Source: Chryseobacterium gleum (GTDB lineage: Bacteria > Bacteroidota > Bacteroidia > Flavobacteriales_C > GCA-002722245). Taken from it: a stretch of 17,837 nt of DNA. Below are positions 1 to 8,501 of this stretch, piece by piece. The notes below the pieces were generated by a model, which saw only the letters and a list, made by a program, of their open reading frames with translations, searched no databases and was not told the origin of the DNA. Made by a program: the position numbers and the translations under genes. Location: NCBI GenBank assembly GCA_945903925.1, contig CAMDPJ010000019.1, positions 1 through 17,837 of the forward strand, read 5' to 3'. Every line of letters begins with the position of its first letter. Position 1 is the stretch's first letter.

Positions 1-277
1 TAAAAACACTAGAAATAACTTTAAAAGGAAAAAGAAGATTTCTAAAAATAGAACCACGTTGCAAACCACTAATCCACAAACCTTCAATTTTAAAACCAGC
101 AGCCGGTACCTTTTCCATTTCCATTCTACCTTTAGCACCTACAAATAAAATCTCTGCATCGGGATATTTTTCCTGAATACCTTTAGCAATTGCTACAGCC
201 GGAAAAATATGTCCGCCTGTCCCTCCACCACTAATTATTACTCGCGGCCACTTCTTGTTTCGCTGGATGTTTGTCAT
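1..277 (-). CDS. murG: MurG, UDP-GlcNAc:lipid I N-acetylglucosaminyltransferase, N-terminal part (cut by window edge)
   Basis: MurG transfers GlcNAc from UDP-GlcNAc to lipid I on the inner face of the cytoplasmic membrane, giving lipid II. Only the first 92 codons are in the window. Translation from the ATG at 275-277 gives the diagnostic glycine loop GGGTGGHIFPA near residues 18-28, followed by GAKGRMEMEKVPAAGF, the second signature of the N-terminal Rossmann domain. An AGAGAGG stretch lies a few bases before the ATG and supports this start. The gene begins inside the last 47 bases of ftsW in another frame. No later start would leave the glycine loop complete, so the overlap is probably real. 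The order ftsW-murG is the usual dcw order. The family call is secure; the rest of the gene is outside the window. Confidence 0.95.
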   Translation of the reverse strand, partial: MTNIQRNKKWPRVIISGGGTGGHIFPAVAIAKGIQEKYPDAEILFVGAKGRMEMEKVPAAGFKIEGLWISGLQRGSIFRNLLFPFKVISSVF

Positions 278-1463
278 ATACCTCTCTGCTAACACTTAAT
301 ATTATTCCAATAGAAATACTTGTAAACCAAAGGGAAGTTCCGCCCATACTTAAGTAAGGCAAAGGCTGCCCCGTTACAGGAAGTAAACCAACAGCAACGC
401 CCATGTTGCTAAAAGCCTGAAAGATTAAAGAAATTACGCAGCCAATAACGAGTAACATACCAAAGGTAGATTCGGTTTTAACTGCCACACGAATACCTCG
501 ATAAAAAAGAAGCAAGTACATCAACGCCACAAAAATTCCGCCTATCAGACCCAATTCTTTTACCACGGTAGCGTAGATAAAATCTGATGAAGATTGAGGA
601 GGCAAAGGATTTTCATTTTTACCACTGAAATAATTTCCTACTACACCACCACTCACGATAGCCGCTTTCGATAAGCTACTTTGATAATTTGCTTCAGTTT
701 CTGCTTCATCTTGCGCTCCTTTTTCTCCTCCACCAATCCACGCTTCCACACGGTGCTGCCAAGTGAGAACACGGTTGTTATCGGGCGCAACAATTTTCAC
801 CACCATCACAAAAATAAGGAAGGCACCTATAGCCAAACCAATAGTAGACAAAATATGTTTCATAGGAACTCTACCAATAAAAAGCAAAACGATACATGTT
901 CCAAAAATTAGAGCCGTGGTAGAAAAATTTACTTTAACGATGAGTCCGCAAACAATAAAAATCGGTAAAATAACGGGGACGAAAATTTCTTTGAAAGTCA
1001 TTTTCTGATTTTGGTTTTTGTGCAGTACCCTTGCCAAATACATGATGAGTGCCATTTTCGCTAAATCGGAAGTTTGAAAGCTCACACCAATTCCTGGAAT
1101 TTCAATCCATCTGTCGGCAGAATCTTCACTTACTCCCGACAGCAAAGTAAAAAGCAGAAGAGGCACAGAAATAAAAAGAAGAATTTGTGAAATACGAGAA
1201 TAGTAAATGTATTTGAGCAGATGTGTAAAATACATCATAGTGATGCCCAGTGCCAGAATGAAAATGTGCTTACCTACGTAGTACAAAGAATTTCCGCCTT
1301 GAAAACGGTACACTAAAGAAGCGGTAGAATAATAAATCATCACGATAGAAAGAAGAGAAAGCATGATGACGATCCACCAAATTATTTTGTCACCGCGAAG
1401 TTTATCGTAGATACTGGAAAGAAAAATTCTTGCTTGATTTTCAGAGTCAGTTGTATTGGCCAT
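231..1463 (-). CDS. ftsW: FtsW, SEDS-family septal peptidoglycan glycosyltransferase
   Basis: FtsW polymerises lipid II glycan strands at the division septum together with its partner class B PBP, which here is probably the ftsI product of the same cluster. The 410 residues form a polytopic membrane protein with about ten hydrophobic segments. SEDS signatures are visible: RWIEIPGIGVSFQTSDLAK (about 118-136), NFSTTALI (179-186), SSSDFIYATVVKELG (about 291-305) and GLLPVTGQPLPYLSMGG (359-375). Asp294 in the SDFI motif is at the position of the conserved essential Asp of this family. FQTS instead of FQPSE is, as I recall, common in Bacteroidota FtsW. Position between murD and murG favours FtsW over RodA. 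The start overlaps the end of the preceding small membrane-protein gene by 17 bases. Confidence 0.95.
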   Translation of the reverse strand: MANTTDSENQARIFLSSIYDKLRGDKIIWWIVIMLSLLSIVMIYYSTASLVYRFQGGNSLYYVGKHIFILALGITMMYFTHLLKYIYYSRISQILLFISVPLLLFTLLSGVSEDSADRWIEIPGIGVSFQTSDLAKMALIMYLARVLHKNQNQKMTFKEIFVPVILPIFIVCGLIVKVNFSTTALIFGTCIVLLFIGRVPMKHILSTIGLAIGAFLIFVMVVKIVAPDNNRVLTWQHRVEAWIGGGEKGAQDEAETEANYQSSLSKAAIVSGGVVGNYFSGKNENPLPPQSSSDFIYATVVKELGLIGGIFVALMYLLLFYRGIRVAVKTESTFGMLLVIGCVISLIFQAFSNMGVAVGLLPVTGQPLPYLSMGGTSLWFTSISIGIILSVSREVYDKHPAKQEVAASNN

Positions 1464-1707
1464 TGTTGTATGAATTTGTCAGCTGTGGTGTTTCTTCGTT
1501 CAGGCCTTCCACGTCATAAGGATTGCCATTTTCATCTAAAAGAGGAGCTGCTTCAGTTGAAATTTGCTGCACACCTTGTACCATCTGACAAATCACATAA
1601 ACAGTAAGAATAAATATGCCGAGTATAAGGATGGTCAAGAGAAAGAGTAACTTCTCTTTAGTAGAACCATAGCCTTTTATCAGCAAAAATATTCGTATCA
1701 TATGCAA
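1447..1707 (-). CDS. Small one-span membrane protein of unknown function inside the dcw cluster
   Basis: I do not recognise this gene. The frame opens with TTG at 1705-1707; an ATG two codons later (1699-1701) would give 84 residues and is the likelier start. The N-terminus is basic (around IKGYGSTKEK). A strongly hydrophobic stretch follows at about residues 19-41, and the last 40 residues are polar and acidic, rich in Asn, Glu and Gln. By the positive-inside rule the tail should face the periplasm. It follows the MurD-like fragment after a 64-base gap, and its stop lies 17 bases inside ftsW, so translation of the two is probably coupled. Topology and position suggest a minor divisome or FtsW-associated protein, but that is inference only. 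It does not resemble FtsL, DivIC or FtsQ. Confidence 0.6.
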   Translation of the reverse strand: MHMIRIFLLIKGYGSTKEKLLFLLTILILGIFILTVYVICQMVQGVQQISTEAAPLLDENGNPYDVEGLNEETPQLTNSYNNGQYN

Positions 1708-1771
1708 TCAAATCCATTTATTACTCCTGCGTAAATATCCGATTTTTCTTGGATATGCCAAACAATTTCAA

Positions 1772-2320
1772 CTATAAACTTCTCACCAATTGCTTAAATC
1801 TATTCCCTCTTTCCTCGTAATTTTCAAACATGTTGAAACTTGCAGAAGCAGGCGACATTAAAACAGCCTCTCCTTTTGAAGCAGCGCAGTAAGCCATTTT
1901 CACAGCCTCCTCCATTGTTGCAGCAGCCACAATCATTTGAACTTTATCTAAAAATGCTTCGAACGCTTTATTTTTTTCAGTACCGATGTACACCACGCAT
2001 CTCACCTTTTCTTTTACCAAATCTTGCAAAGAAGAATAGTCCACCGATTTATCTACACCACCTACAATCCACACGACCTCTTTGGTCATTCTTTCTAAAG
2101 CATACCAAGTAGAATTTACATTCGTTGCTTTCGAATCGTTAATGTATTCGATGCCGTGAATATTCGCAACAAACTCTAAACGATGCTCTACATTTTCAAA
2201 TTCAGAAAAACTTTCACGAACAACTTCCTTACGAATTTTCTCGAAATCTTTTTTGATGTTTTCAGCCATAGATGGCCCCGTTTGAATTTTGTCTTGAAAT
2301 TCGAAGTTCCCTTTTGTCAT
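1772..2320 (-). CDS. Stand-alone MurD C-terminal domain (Mur ligase C-domain paralogue without ATP-binding domain)
   Basis: This 182-residue protein matches only the end of MurD. Residues 45-96 align without gaps to residues 309-360 of the full-length MurD encoded just upstream, with 38 of 52 identical. The alignment extends gap-free back to Met18-Ala19, opposite Met282-Ala283 of MurD. It keeps EHRLE, NDSKATN (61-67, the Lys/Thr pair that binds substrate in MurD), IVGGVDK (85-91) and the terminal SPASASF...NYEERGN block, including Ser161 at the position of the D-glutamate-binding serine. The N-terminal UMAG-binding domain, the GKTTT loop and the carbamylated lysine are absent, so it cannot ligate alone. 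The frame is intact and starts 12 bases after the murD stop. It could be a decaying duplicate, or a maintained regulatory or substrate-binding subunit; the sequence does not decide. Confidence 0.85.
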   Translation of the reverse strand: MTKGNFEFQDKIQTGPSMAENIKKDFEKIRKEVVRESFSEFENVEHRLEFVANIHGIEYINDSKATNVNSTWYALERMTKEVVWIVGGVDKSVDYSSLQDLVKEKVRCVVYIGTEKNKAFEAFLDKVQMIVAAATMEEAVKMAYCAASKGEAVLMSPASASFNMFENYEERGNRFKQLVRSL

Positions 2321-2332
2321 AGATTCTAGTCT

Positions 2333-3685
2333 TTATTGTTGCGTTACTAATTGGTGCACTATATTCTTAAACTGAATTCCTTTATCTATATAATTCTTAA
2401 ATAAATCAAAACTAGCGCAGGCTGGCGACAATAAAACCGTATCACCTTTCACTCCCCATTCTTTTGCTTTTGTTATTGCATCAACAATTGAATTTGTAGA
2501 ATGAAATAATTTTCCGCTTCCTCCAAACTGTATTTGCAATTTAGAATTGTCTTTGCCTAAACAGATGATGCCTTTCACCTTTTTATTAACAAAAGTCATC
2601 AACACTGAATAGTCGTTACCCTTGTCAACTCCTCCTACAATCCATATCACAGGAGTTTTTATACTCTCTAAAGCATACCACACCGAATCAACATTTGTGG
2701 CTTTCGAATCGTTGATATATTCTACGCCATCAATAGTCGCCACTTTTTCCAAACGATGTTCTGCATTTTTAAAAGTGCTGAATCCGTTTTCGATTTGTTG
2801 TTGATTTAAACCCACGAGCAATGCTGCAGTTCCTGCCGCCATTGCGTTGTATCTGTTGTGCAATCCAGAAATTGTAAGAACGTTAGTAGAAATCGTCACT
2901 TTTTTATCGTCGACTTCAAAAATTATTTCACGCTCATTCCCCACCGAATTTGCGTCACCAATATTACTGATTAAATATTTTTTTCCGCCAAAGACTTTTC
3001 CCGTGCAAAAGCTGTTCATTACTTCGTCGTCTTTGTTAACAACAAATGAATTTTTAGAGTCCTGATTTTGTAAAATTCTAAATTTCGAAGCTATATAATT
3101 TTCAAATTTGTAGTCGTATCTGTCGAGATGATCGGGTGTAATATTTAATAAAATGGCAATGTCGGCTTTGAAAGAAAACATACCGTCTAATTGGAAACTA
3201 CTTAGCTCTACAACATAGTATTCATGAGGGTTTTCGGCCACCATTCTCGCTAAACTCATTCCTATATTTCCACCCAAACCAACATCATAACCTGCACTTT
3301 TTAGCAAGTGATAAGTAAGCAAAGCTGTGGTGGTTTTTCCATTACTTCCGGTAATGCAAATCATCTTTGCATTTTCATTTTTATACATTCCTGCGAATTC
3401 AATTTCTGAAATCACAGCTATATTTTTCTTCAAAAAATGTTGAACAAGTTCTGTTTTTTCTGAAATTCCCGGACTCTTAACAATTACTGCGGGTTGATAG
3501 TTGAAAACTTCTTTGTGTTCACCACTCTCAAATGTAATTTCGTAATCGTCTAAAATCTTTTTGTAGTCGTCGCTAATCACTCCACCATCAGAAACAAAAA
3601 CAGTATAGCCCTTCTGCTTACCAAGAATGGCAGCACCTACACCGCTTTCGCCAGCACCTAATACTATGAGTGTTTTGTTCGACAT
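2333..3685 (-). CDS. murD: MurD, UDP-N-acetylmuramoyl-L-alanine:D-glutamate ligase
   Basis: MurD adds D-glutamate to UDP-MurNAc-L-Ala in the cytoplasm, using ATP. The 450 residues are full length and contain all three Mur ligase domains: an N-terminal Rossmann domain starting LIVLGAGESGVG (6-17), a central ATPase with the P-loop ITGSNGKTTTA (111-121), ELSSFQLD (160-167) and the carbamylated-lysine site YIASK (Lys201), and a C-terminal domain with EHRLE, NDSKATN (325-331) and SPACASFDLF (420-429). It starts 6 bases after the mraY stop and is followed after 12 bases by a second copy of its own C-terminal domain. Around residues 292-305 (GLNQQQIENGFSTF) it looks less like the usual Bacteroidota MurD than the fragment does. 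That comparison is from memory, and it raises the possibility that this is the newer copy. Confidence 0.96.
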   Translation of the reverse strand: MSNKTLIVLGAGESGVGAAILGKQKGYTVFVSDGGVISDDYKKILDDYEITFESGEHKEVFNYQPAVIVKSPGISEKTELVQHFLKKNIAVISEIEFAGMYKNENAKMICITGSNGKTTTALLTYHLLKSAGYDVGLGGNIGMSLARMVAENPHEYYVVELSSFQLDGMFSFKADIAILLNITPDHLDRYDYKFENYIASKFRILQNQDSKNSFVVNKDDEVMNSFCTGKVFGGKKYLISNIGDANSVGNEREIIFEVDDKKVTISTNVLTISGLHNRYNAMAAGTAALLVGLNQQQIENGFSTFKNAEHRLEKVATIDGVEYINDSKATNVDSVWYALESIKTPVIWIVGGVDKGNDYSVLMTFVNKKVKGIICLGKDNSKLQIQFGGSGKLFHSTNSIVDAITKAKEWGVKGDTVLLSPACASFDLFKNYIDKGIQFKNIVHQLVTQQ

Positions 3686-3691
3686 TTTCTT

Positions 3692-4909
3692 CTATCTCAA
3701 TTTTAATGTGGCAATGGCGCACACTGCTAAAATGATTCCTACAATCCAAAAACGAGTTACAATTTTTGCTTCGTGAATTCCTTTTTTCTGGTAATGATGA
3801 TGCAGCGGCGACATTAAAAATATTCTTCTTCCTTCGCCATATTTTTTCTTGGTGTATTTAAAATAACTTACCTGCATAATGACCGATAAATTTTCTACCA
3901 AGAAGATTCCACAGATGATAGGAATCAACAATTCTTTTCTGATAGCAATAGCAAAAACAGCGATGATACCACCCAACGACAAACTTCCTGTATCGCCCAT
4001 AAAAACTTGAGCTGGATAAGAGTTGTACCATAAAAATCCGATACAAGCACCAACGAAAGCACCCATAAAAATTACGAGTTCACCTATGTTGGGCAAGTAC
4101 ATAATATTTAAATAATCGGCGAAATAATAGTTACCACTTACGTATGCCAAAACTCCTAATGTTGTTCCAATTATAGCCGAGGAACCTCCGGCCAATCCAT
4201 CAATTCCATCTGTTAGGTTTGCACCGTTCGATACAGCTGTAACAATTAAAATTACCACAGGAATAAAAATAATCCACGCCCACTTCAAAGGATCAAATCC
4301 AAAATATTCCACCACCTTTCCATAATCCAATTCATTGTCCTTCATGAAGGGAATAGTAGTAGTCATCGACTTCACATTTTTAAATTCTGGCTTTGCTGAC
4401 TTACTGTTTACAATCTGATTTTCGTTAACAGGTTCGGCCACCACAACATTTTCATTTAAGAACAAAATAGTACCTACTATCAGCCCGATTCCTACTTGAC
4501 CGATAATCTTAAATTTGCCTTGTAAACCCTCCTTATTTTTTTTGAAAACTTTAATATAATCATCCAAAAAACCCAGAAAACCTAGGCCAATGGTAGTAAT
4601 TAACATGATGATGATGTACACATTTTCTAAACGTGCAAACAACAAAGTAGGGATAACAATAGCAGCTAAAATCATTAAACCACCCATGGTGGGTGTACCT
4701 TGTTTTTTAAGCTGACCTTCCAATCCTAAATCGCGAACAGTTTCTCCCACCTGCATTCTTCGCAAGAGTTCAATAATACGTTTTCCCAAAACCATGGATA
4801 TAATTAAAGAAAGCACTAGCGCCAATAAAGTGCGAAAAGTGATGTATTGAAAAACTCCGGCTCCCGGAACATTCATCTCATCTAAGTATTTGAATAAATA
4901 GTACAACAT
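3692..4909 (-). CDS. mraY: MraY, phospho-MurNAc-pentapeptide translocase
   Basis: MraY attaches phospho-MurNAc-pentapeptide from the UDP precursor to undecaprenyl phosphate, making lipid I at the inner membrane. The 405 residues form a polytopic protein with about ten hydrophobic segments. Catalytic and magnesium-site motifs are present: FLDDYIKVFKKNKEGL (Asp116/Asp117), SNGANLTDGIDGLAGG (227-242), FMGDTGSLSLGG (Asp306) and the PLHHHYQKKG histidine motif (His370-372). A hydrophilic insertion of roughly 45-50 residues (about 155-205) between two membrane segments makes it longer than the proteobacterial protein; as I recall this loop is typical of Bacteroidota. Its ATG overlaps the murE stop by one base (TAATG), which indicates translational coupling. 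Confidence 0.97.
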   Translation of the reverse strand: MLYYLFKYLDEMNVPGAGVFQYITFRTLLALVLSLIISMVLGKRIIELLRRMQVGETVRDLGLEGQLKKQGTPTMGGLMILAAIVIPTLLFARLENVYIIIMLITTIGLGFLGFLDDYIKVFKKNKEGLQGKFKIIGQVGIGLIVGTILFLNENVVVAEPVNENQIVNSKSAKPEFKNVKSMTTTIPFMKDNELDYGKVVEYFGFDPLKWAWIIFIPVVILIVTAVSNGANLTDGIDGLAGGSSAIIGTTLGVLAYVSGNYYFADYLNIMYLPNIGELVIFMGAFVGACIGFLWYNSYPAQVFMGDTGSLSLGGIIAVFAIAIRKELLIPIICGIFLVENLSVIMQVSYFKYTKKKYGEGRRIFLMSPLHHHYQKKGIHEAKIVTRFWIVGIILAVCAIATLKLR

Positions 4910-6372
4910 TATCCTTCAATTGTTTTTAAATTTTCATCTAATATTTCTAAGTCATCGAAAGGATGTTTCACCCCTTTTATCTCTTGGTATTTTTCGTGAC
5001 CTTTACCTGCAACTAAAATTATGTCGCCCGGATTGGCCATAGCCACTGCGGTTCTTATCGCTTCATTTCTATCGAGAATCGCCAATGTTTTTTTGTAATT
5101 CACAGCGTCCACCCCCTTCTTCATTTGCGTAATAATTTCTTCTGGGTCTTCACTGCGCGGATTATCGGAGGTAAGAATTACTTTATCGCTTTTTTCACAA
5201 GCAATGGTCGCCATCAAAGGTCTTTTAGCAGCATCTCTATCGCCACCACAACCCACCACTGTAATCAATGTTTCGTTACCTGTTCTAATACCGTTGATGG
5301 TACTCAAAACATTTTCCAAAGCATCGGGAGTATGGGCATAATCTACAATTCCCACGATTCCATTTTTCGCTTTCACATATTGAAATCTTCCTTCTACAGA
5401 AGACAAAGAACTCAATGAAGTAAGCACAATTGTTTTGTCTTCGCCTAACAAAATTGATGTAGCATAAACAGCCAATAAGTTGTAAGCGTTAAACTGGCCC
5501 ACTAAGCGCGTCCACACTTCATTGTTATCTATATTCAACAACAAACCAGAAAAACGATTTTCTAAAATTTTGCATTTAAAATCGGCCATCGATTTTAAAC
5601 CGTAAGTATGCACCTTAGCGCGAGTATTCAATACCATAGTGTCGCCATGTCGATCGTCGCTATTGGTTAAAGCAAAAGCAGAAGAAGAAAGATGATCGAA
5701 AAACATTTTCTTCGCTTTGATATATTCATTGAAATCTTTGTGGTAATCTAAATGATCGTGCGTAATGTTTGTAAACACGGCACCATCAAATTGCAAACCT
5801 GCAATTCTGTTTTGATGAATGGCATGCGAGCTCACTTCCATGAAACAATGCGTACAACCTTTCTTCACCATTTCGCTAAGCAAAGCATTGATTTGTATAG
5901 CATCTCCGGTGGTATGTGTTGATATAGAAACTTCGTTGTTGATAAGATTTTTTACTGTAGAAAGTAAACCCACTTTTTTTCCTGTGCTCTTAAAAAGAGT
6001 GTACAACAAAGTGGCTGTCGTTGTTTTTCCGTTGGTGCCAGTGATACCAACTAGCTGTAATTTTTCAGAAGGATTATCGAAAAAGTTAGATGCAATAATT
6101 CCCAAAGCAAAGCTCGAATCTTTCACTTGAATGTAAGTGATTTTTTCGTTCATATCGGCAGGAAATTTTTCGCAAACCACAGCGATAGCACCATCAGCAA
6201 TAGCGCCATCAATAAAGTTGTGCGCATCTACTTTTGTTCCTTTAACCGCAACAAACAAAGAAGATTTTGCAACAGAACGAGAATCAAAACAGATAGAAGT
6301 AATGGCCAACTTTGTGGTACCTTTTATCTCGTCGATACCAGCCTTGTATAATATGTCGGATAATAATTTCAT
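4909..6372 (-). CDS. murE: MurE, UDP-MurNAc-L-Ala-D-Glu:meso-diaminopimelate ligase
   Basis: MurE adds the third residue of the peptidoglycan stem peptide. The 487 residues are full length. Visible motifs are DSRSV (30-34, uridine-nucleotide domain), the P-loop GITGTNGKTTTA (109-120), EVSSHAI (179-185), HDHLDYH (205-211), YIKAKKMFF with Lys221 as the likely carbamylated lysine, YAHTPDAL (345-352) and GCGGDRDAAKRP (374-385). DNPRSEDP (403-410) contains the DNPR signature that selects meso-diaminopimelate over lysine, so the cell wall is predicted to be of the meso-DAP type. A 76-base AT-rich gap separates it from the PBP gene upstream; I see no convincing promoter there. Confidence 0.97.
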   Translation of the reverse strand: MKLLSDILYKAGIDEIKGTTKLAITSICFDSRSVAKSSLFVAVKGTKVDAHNFIDGAIADGAIAVVCEKFPADMNEKITYIQVKDSSFALGIIASNFFDNPSEKLQLVGITGTNGKTTTATLLYTLFKSTGKKVGLLSTVKNLINNEVSISTHTTGDAIQINALLSEMVKKGCTHCFMEVSSHAIHQNRIAGLQFDGAVFTNITHDHLDYHKDFNEYIKAKKMFFDHLSSSAFALTNSDDRHGDTMVLNTRAKVHTYGLKSMADFKCKILENRFSGLLLNIDNNEVWTRLVGQFNAYNLLAVYATSILLGEDKTIVLTSLSSLSSVEGRFQYVKAKNGIVGIVDYAHTPDALENVLSTINGIRTGNETLITVVGCGGDRDAAKRPLMATIACEKSDKVILTSDNPRSEDPEEIITQMKKGVDAVNYKKTLAILDRNEAIRTAVAMANPGDIILVAGKGHEKYQEIKGVKHPFDDLEILDENLKTIEG

Positions 6373-6448
6373 CTGTTTCTATTTTGTTTTTTATTTGTGA
6401 GATCGAATGTTCATTCTCAATTTTCTTTTAAGAGATTGAATATTTCAT

Positions 6449-8500
6449 TTAGATCAATTCAATAATGATTTTAGTTCCTTTAGTGATATGTGTGCCAGGC
6501 GCAATAGATTGTTTTGCGATTACTCCGCGCCCTGAAATTTTAACATTCATGCCCATATTTTCTAAAATAAACACAGCATCTTTCAAACCCATTCCTATTA
6601 AATCTGGCACCATGTTTACCCCTTTGTTGGGCACTGCAACAATGCGCGGATTCGCCAATCTCTTTGCAGGCAATTTCTTCGACAATTCATTTCTGTCTTC
6701 CACCATGATGGGTTTCATTTTTTCTGCCACCAACTCAATAGTTTTTGCTTTCAACTGTTTTGTTGTATCAATCATCGTTGCCCAAATTCTATCAGATATA
6801 GCTTTGAAAACTGGCGCTGCCACTTGCGAAGCGTAATATCCTTTATCTCTATTAGGATCGGTGATCACCACACAAATAGAATACTTAGGATTGTCGGCAG
6901 GAAAATAACCAATGAAAGAAGAATTGTAATGACCTCTCTCGTTTTTGTCTTTGGTATAGCCAAATTTTGCTGTTCCTGTTTTACCTGCAATTTTATATTT
7001 ATCACTTTTTATTCCGCTAGCAGTTCCTGTTTCTACAACAGCTTCTAACATTGCTTTGGCCTGACGAATAGTTTCTTTAGAACAAATAGCATGATTCAAT
7101 TCTTCCACAGGAAATATTTTCACTACACCTTCTTTGCTCACAATTTTTTCTACAAAGAGCGGTTTCATTTTACGTCCGTTGTTGGCTACCGCATTATAGA
7201 AAGATAGTAATTGCAAAGGCGTAACTCTTAAGCCATAACCGTAACACATAGAAGCCAAAGCAACTCCCGACCAGCCCGGTCCGCCAGGAAATCTAACCAA
7301 TGGTTTTCCTTCTCCTTCAATGCGAATTCCTAGTTCTTCTGTGAGTCCGAATTTATACAAACGATTCACAAAATCTTGAGGATTATTTCTGTAATTCTCG
7401 TCGGTTAATTTTACGATAGCAACGTTTGATGATAACTCGAAAGCTCTTTGAACAGTGATATTTCCGTACGGACCGTGATCTAAATCGCTCGCTTTTAAAT
7501 TGTAAACATTGTACACACCACTTCCTGTTTCTACTTTGGTTTCTTTGGTGAATTTACCTTCTTCTAATCCCACCATGTAAGAAGCCAATTTAAACACCGA
7601 ACCAGGTTCGATAGCATCACCCACCGCATAATTTATTTCTTCGTGATATCTTCCCATAGAATCTAATTTCAAATTGGCAATACCACGAATTTTTCCTGTT
7701 GCCACTTCCATCACCACTACGCAACCATGATCGGCTTCGAACTTTCTCATATTGCGCAACAATTCTGTTTCGGCAATATCTTGTACATTCATATCGATGG
7801 TAGTATAAATATCACCACCATCTTGCGGTTCTAAAGAGTTCGCATCATCAATAGGCACCCAAATTCCTTCACCAATTTTACGCTGGTATTGCAAGCCATT
7901 TTCACCACGCAACTCTAAATTGTAAGCCCCTTCAATACCAATAGGTTTTACATCTACATTACCAATAGTTCGGTAGGCTAACATTTCGTAAGGGCGCTCG
8001 CGTCTTACAATTCGTGAATAGACCAAACCACTTTCATACTTGCCTTTTTTGAAAAGTGGAAATTGTTTGAGGCGTCGAAATTCAGAGAAAGTTAAACCAT
8101 CGTGTAATTTATACCACTTTCTTTTTGTTCTTCTTGCTTCTTCTAATTCCCTGCGGTATTCGTTGGCTGTTTTTAATTTTAAAAGATCTTCTAAACTATC
8201 GCACAACGGGCCAATATTTTCTTTAAAATCTTTATCGTCGAGGGCGCGAGAACTTAAATCCATACCCACCAAATAATACGTCATGGTGGTAGCCATTAAA
8301 CTACCATCGCAAGAATAAATATCACCGCGATTGGCCTCCACGATTCTATACCCAGCAGTTTTAGCAACTACCGATTCTTTAATTTTTTTTGCTTGGAAAA
8401 ATTGGAGGTTGATGATTTGGGCGATGACTATCACCGCGAAGGCTGTCATCACAAAAAAGGTAAGATATACTCTCCTAAGAATATCCTTTTTTACGTCCAC
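6449..8500 (-). CDS. ftsI: FtsI/PBP3-type class B penicillin-binding protein with C-terminal PASTA domain
   Basis: This is the septal transpeptidase that cross-links stem peptides in the periplasm, probably as partner of FtsW. Of 683 residues, about 11-33 form one N-terminal membrane anchor. The pedestal (dimerisation) domain contains ANRGDIYSCDG (56-66). The transpeptidase domain carries the three active-site motifs: S301VFK304 (in EPGSVFKLAS), S357SN359 and K507TG509 (in AGKTGTAKFG). Residues about 626-683 form one PASTA domain (NMVPDLIGMGLKDAVFILEN onwards), which in other bacteria binds cell-wall fragments. The start codon is GTG (8498-8500), two bases after the ftsL stop with no clear ribosome-binding site, as is usual in this phylum. 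PASTA-bearing FtsI is common in Bacteroidota. Confidence 0.95.
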   Translation of the reverse strand: MDVKKDILRRVYLTFFVMTAFAVIVIAQIINLQFFQAKKIKESVVAKTAGYRIVEANRGDIYSCDGSLMATTMTYYLVGMDLSSRALDDKDFKENIGPLCDSLEDLLKLKTANEYRRELEEARRTKRKWYKLHDGLTFSEFRRLKQFPLFKKGKYESGLVYSRIVRRERPYEMLAYRTIGNVDVKPIGIEGAYNLELRGENGLQYQRKIGEGIWVPIDDANSLEPQDGGDIYTTIDMNVQDIAETELLRNMRKFEADHGCVVVMEVATGKIRGIANLKLDSMGRYHEEINYAVGDAIEPGSVFKLASYMVGLEEGKFTKETKVETGSGVYNVYNLKASDLDHGPYGNITVQRAFELSSNVAIVKLTDENYRNNPQDFVNRLYKFGLTEELGIRIEGEGKPLVRFPGGPGWSGVALASMCYGYGLRVTPLQLLSFYNAVANNGRKMKPLFVEKIVSKEGVVKIFPVEELNHAICSKETIRQAKAMLEAVVETGTASGIKSDKYKIAGKTGTAKFGYTKDKNERGHYNSSFIGYFPADNPKYSICVVITDPNRDKGYYASQVAAPVFKAISDRIWATMIDTTKQLKAKTIELVAEKMKPIMVEDRNELSKKLPAKRLANPRIVAVPNKGVNMVPDLIGMGLKDAVFILENMGMNVKISGRGVIAKQSIAPGTHITKGTKIIIELI

Positions 8501-8501
8501 T

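Noticed and set aside
681..1008. Plus-strand frames opposite ftsW
   Set aside because: They are antisense to conserved SEDS motifs and show no protein-like features of their own.
3858..4046. Minus-strand 62-codon frame inside mraY in another frame
   Set aside because: MraY is full length with all catalytic motifs in its own frame; this is a shifted shadow.
6373..6448. Possible promoter or hairpin between ftsI and murE
   Set aside because: No TAnnTTTG on the minus strand; the pairing of TTCTC with GAGA is too short. Treated as a plain AT-rich operon gap.
6465..6836. Plus-strand 123-codon frame opposite ftsI
   Set aside because: It lies wholly antisense to a clear PBP gene, and its composition follows from the complementary codons.
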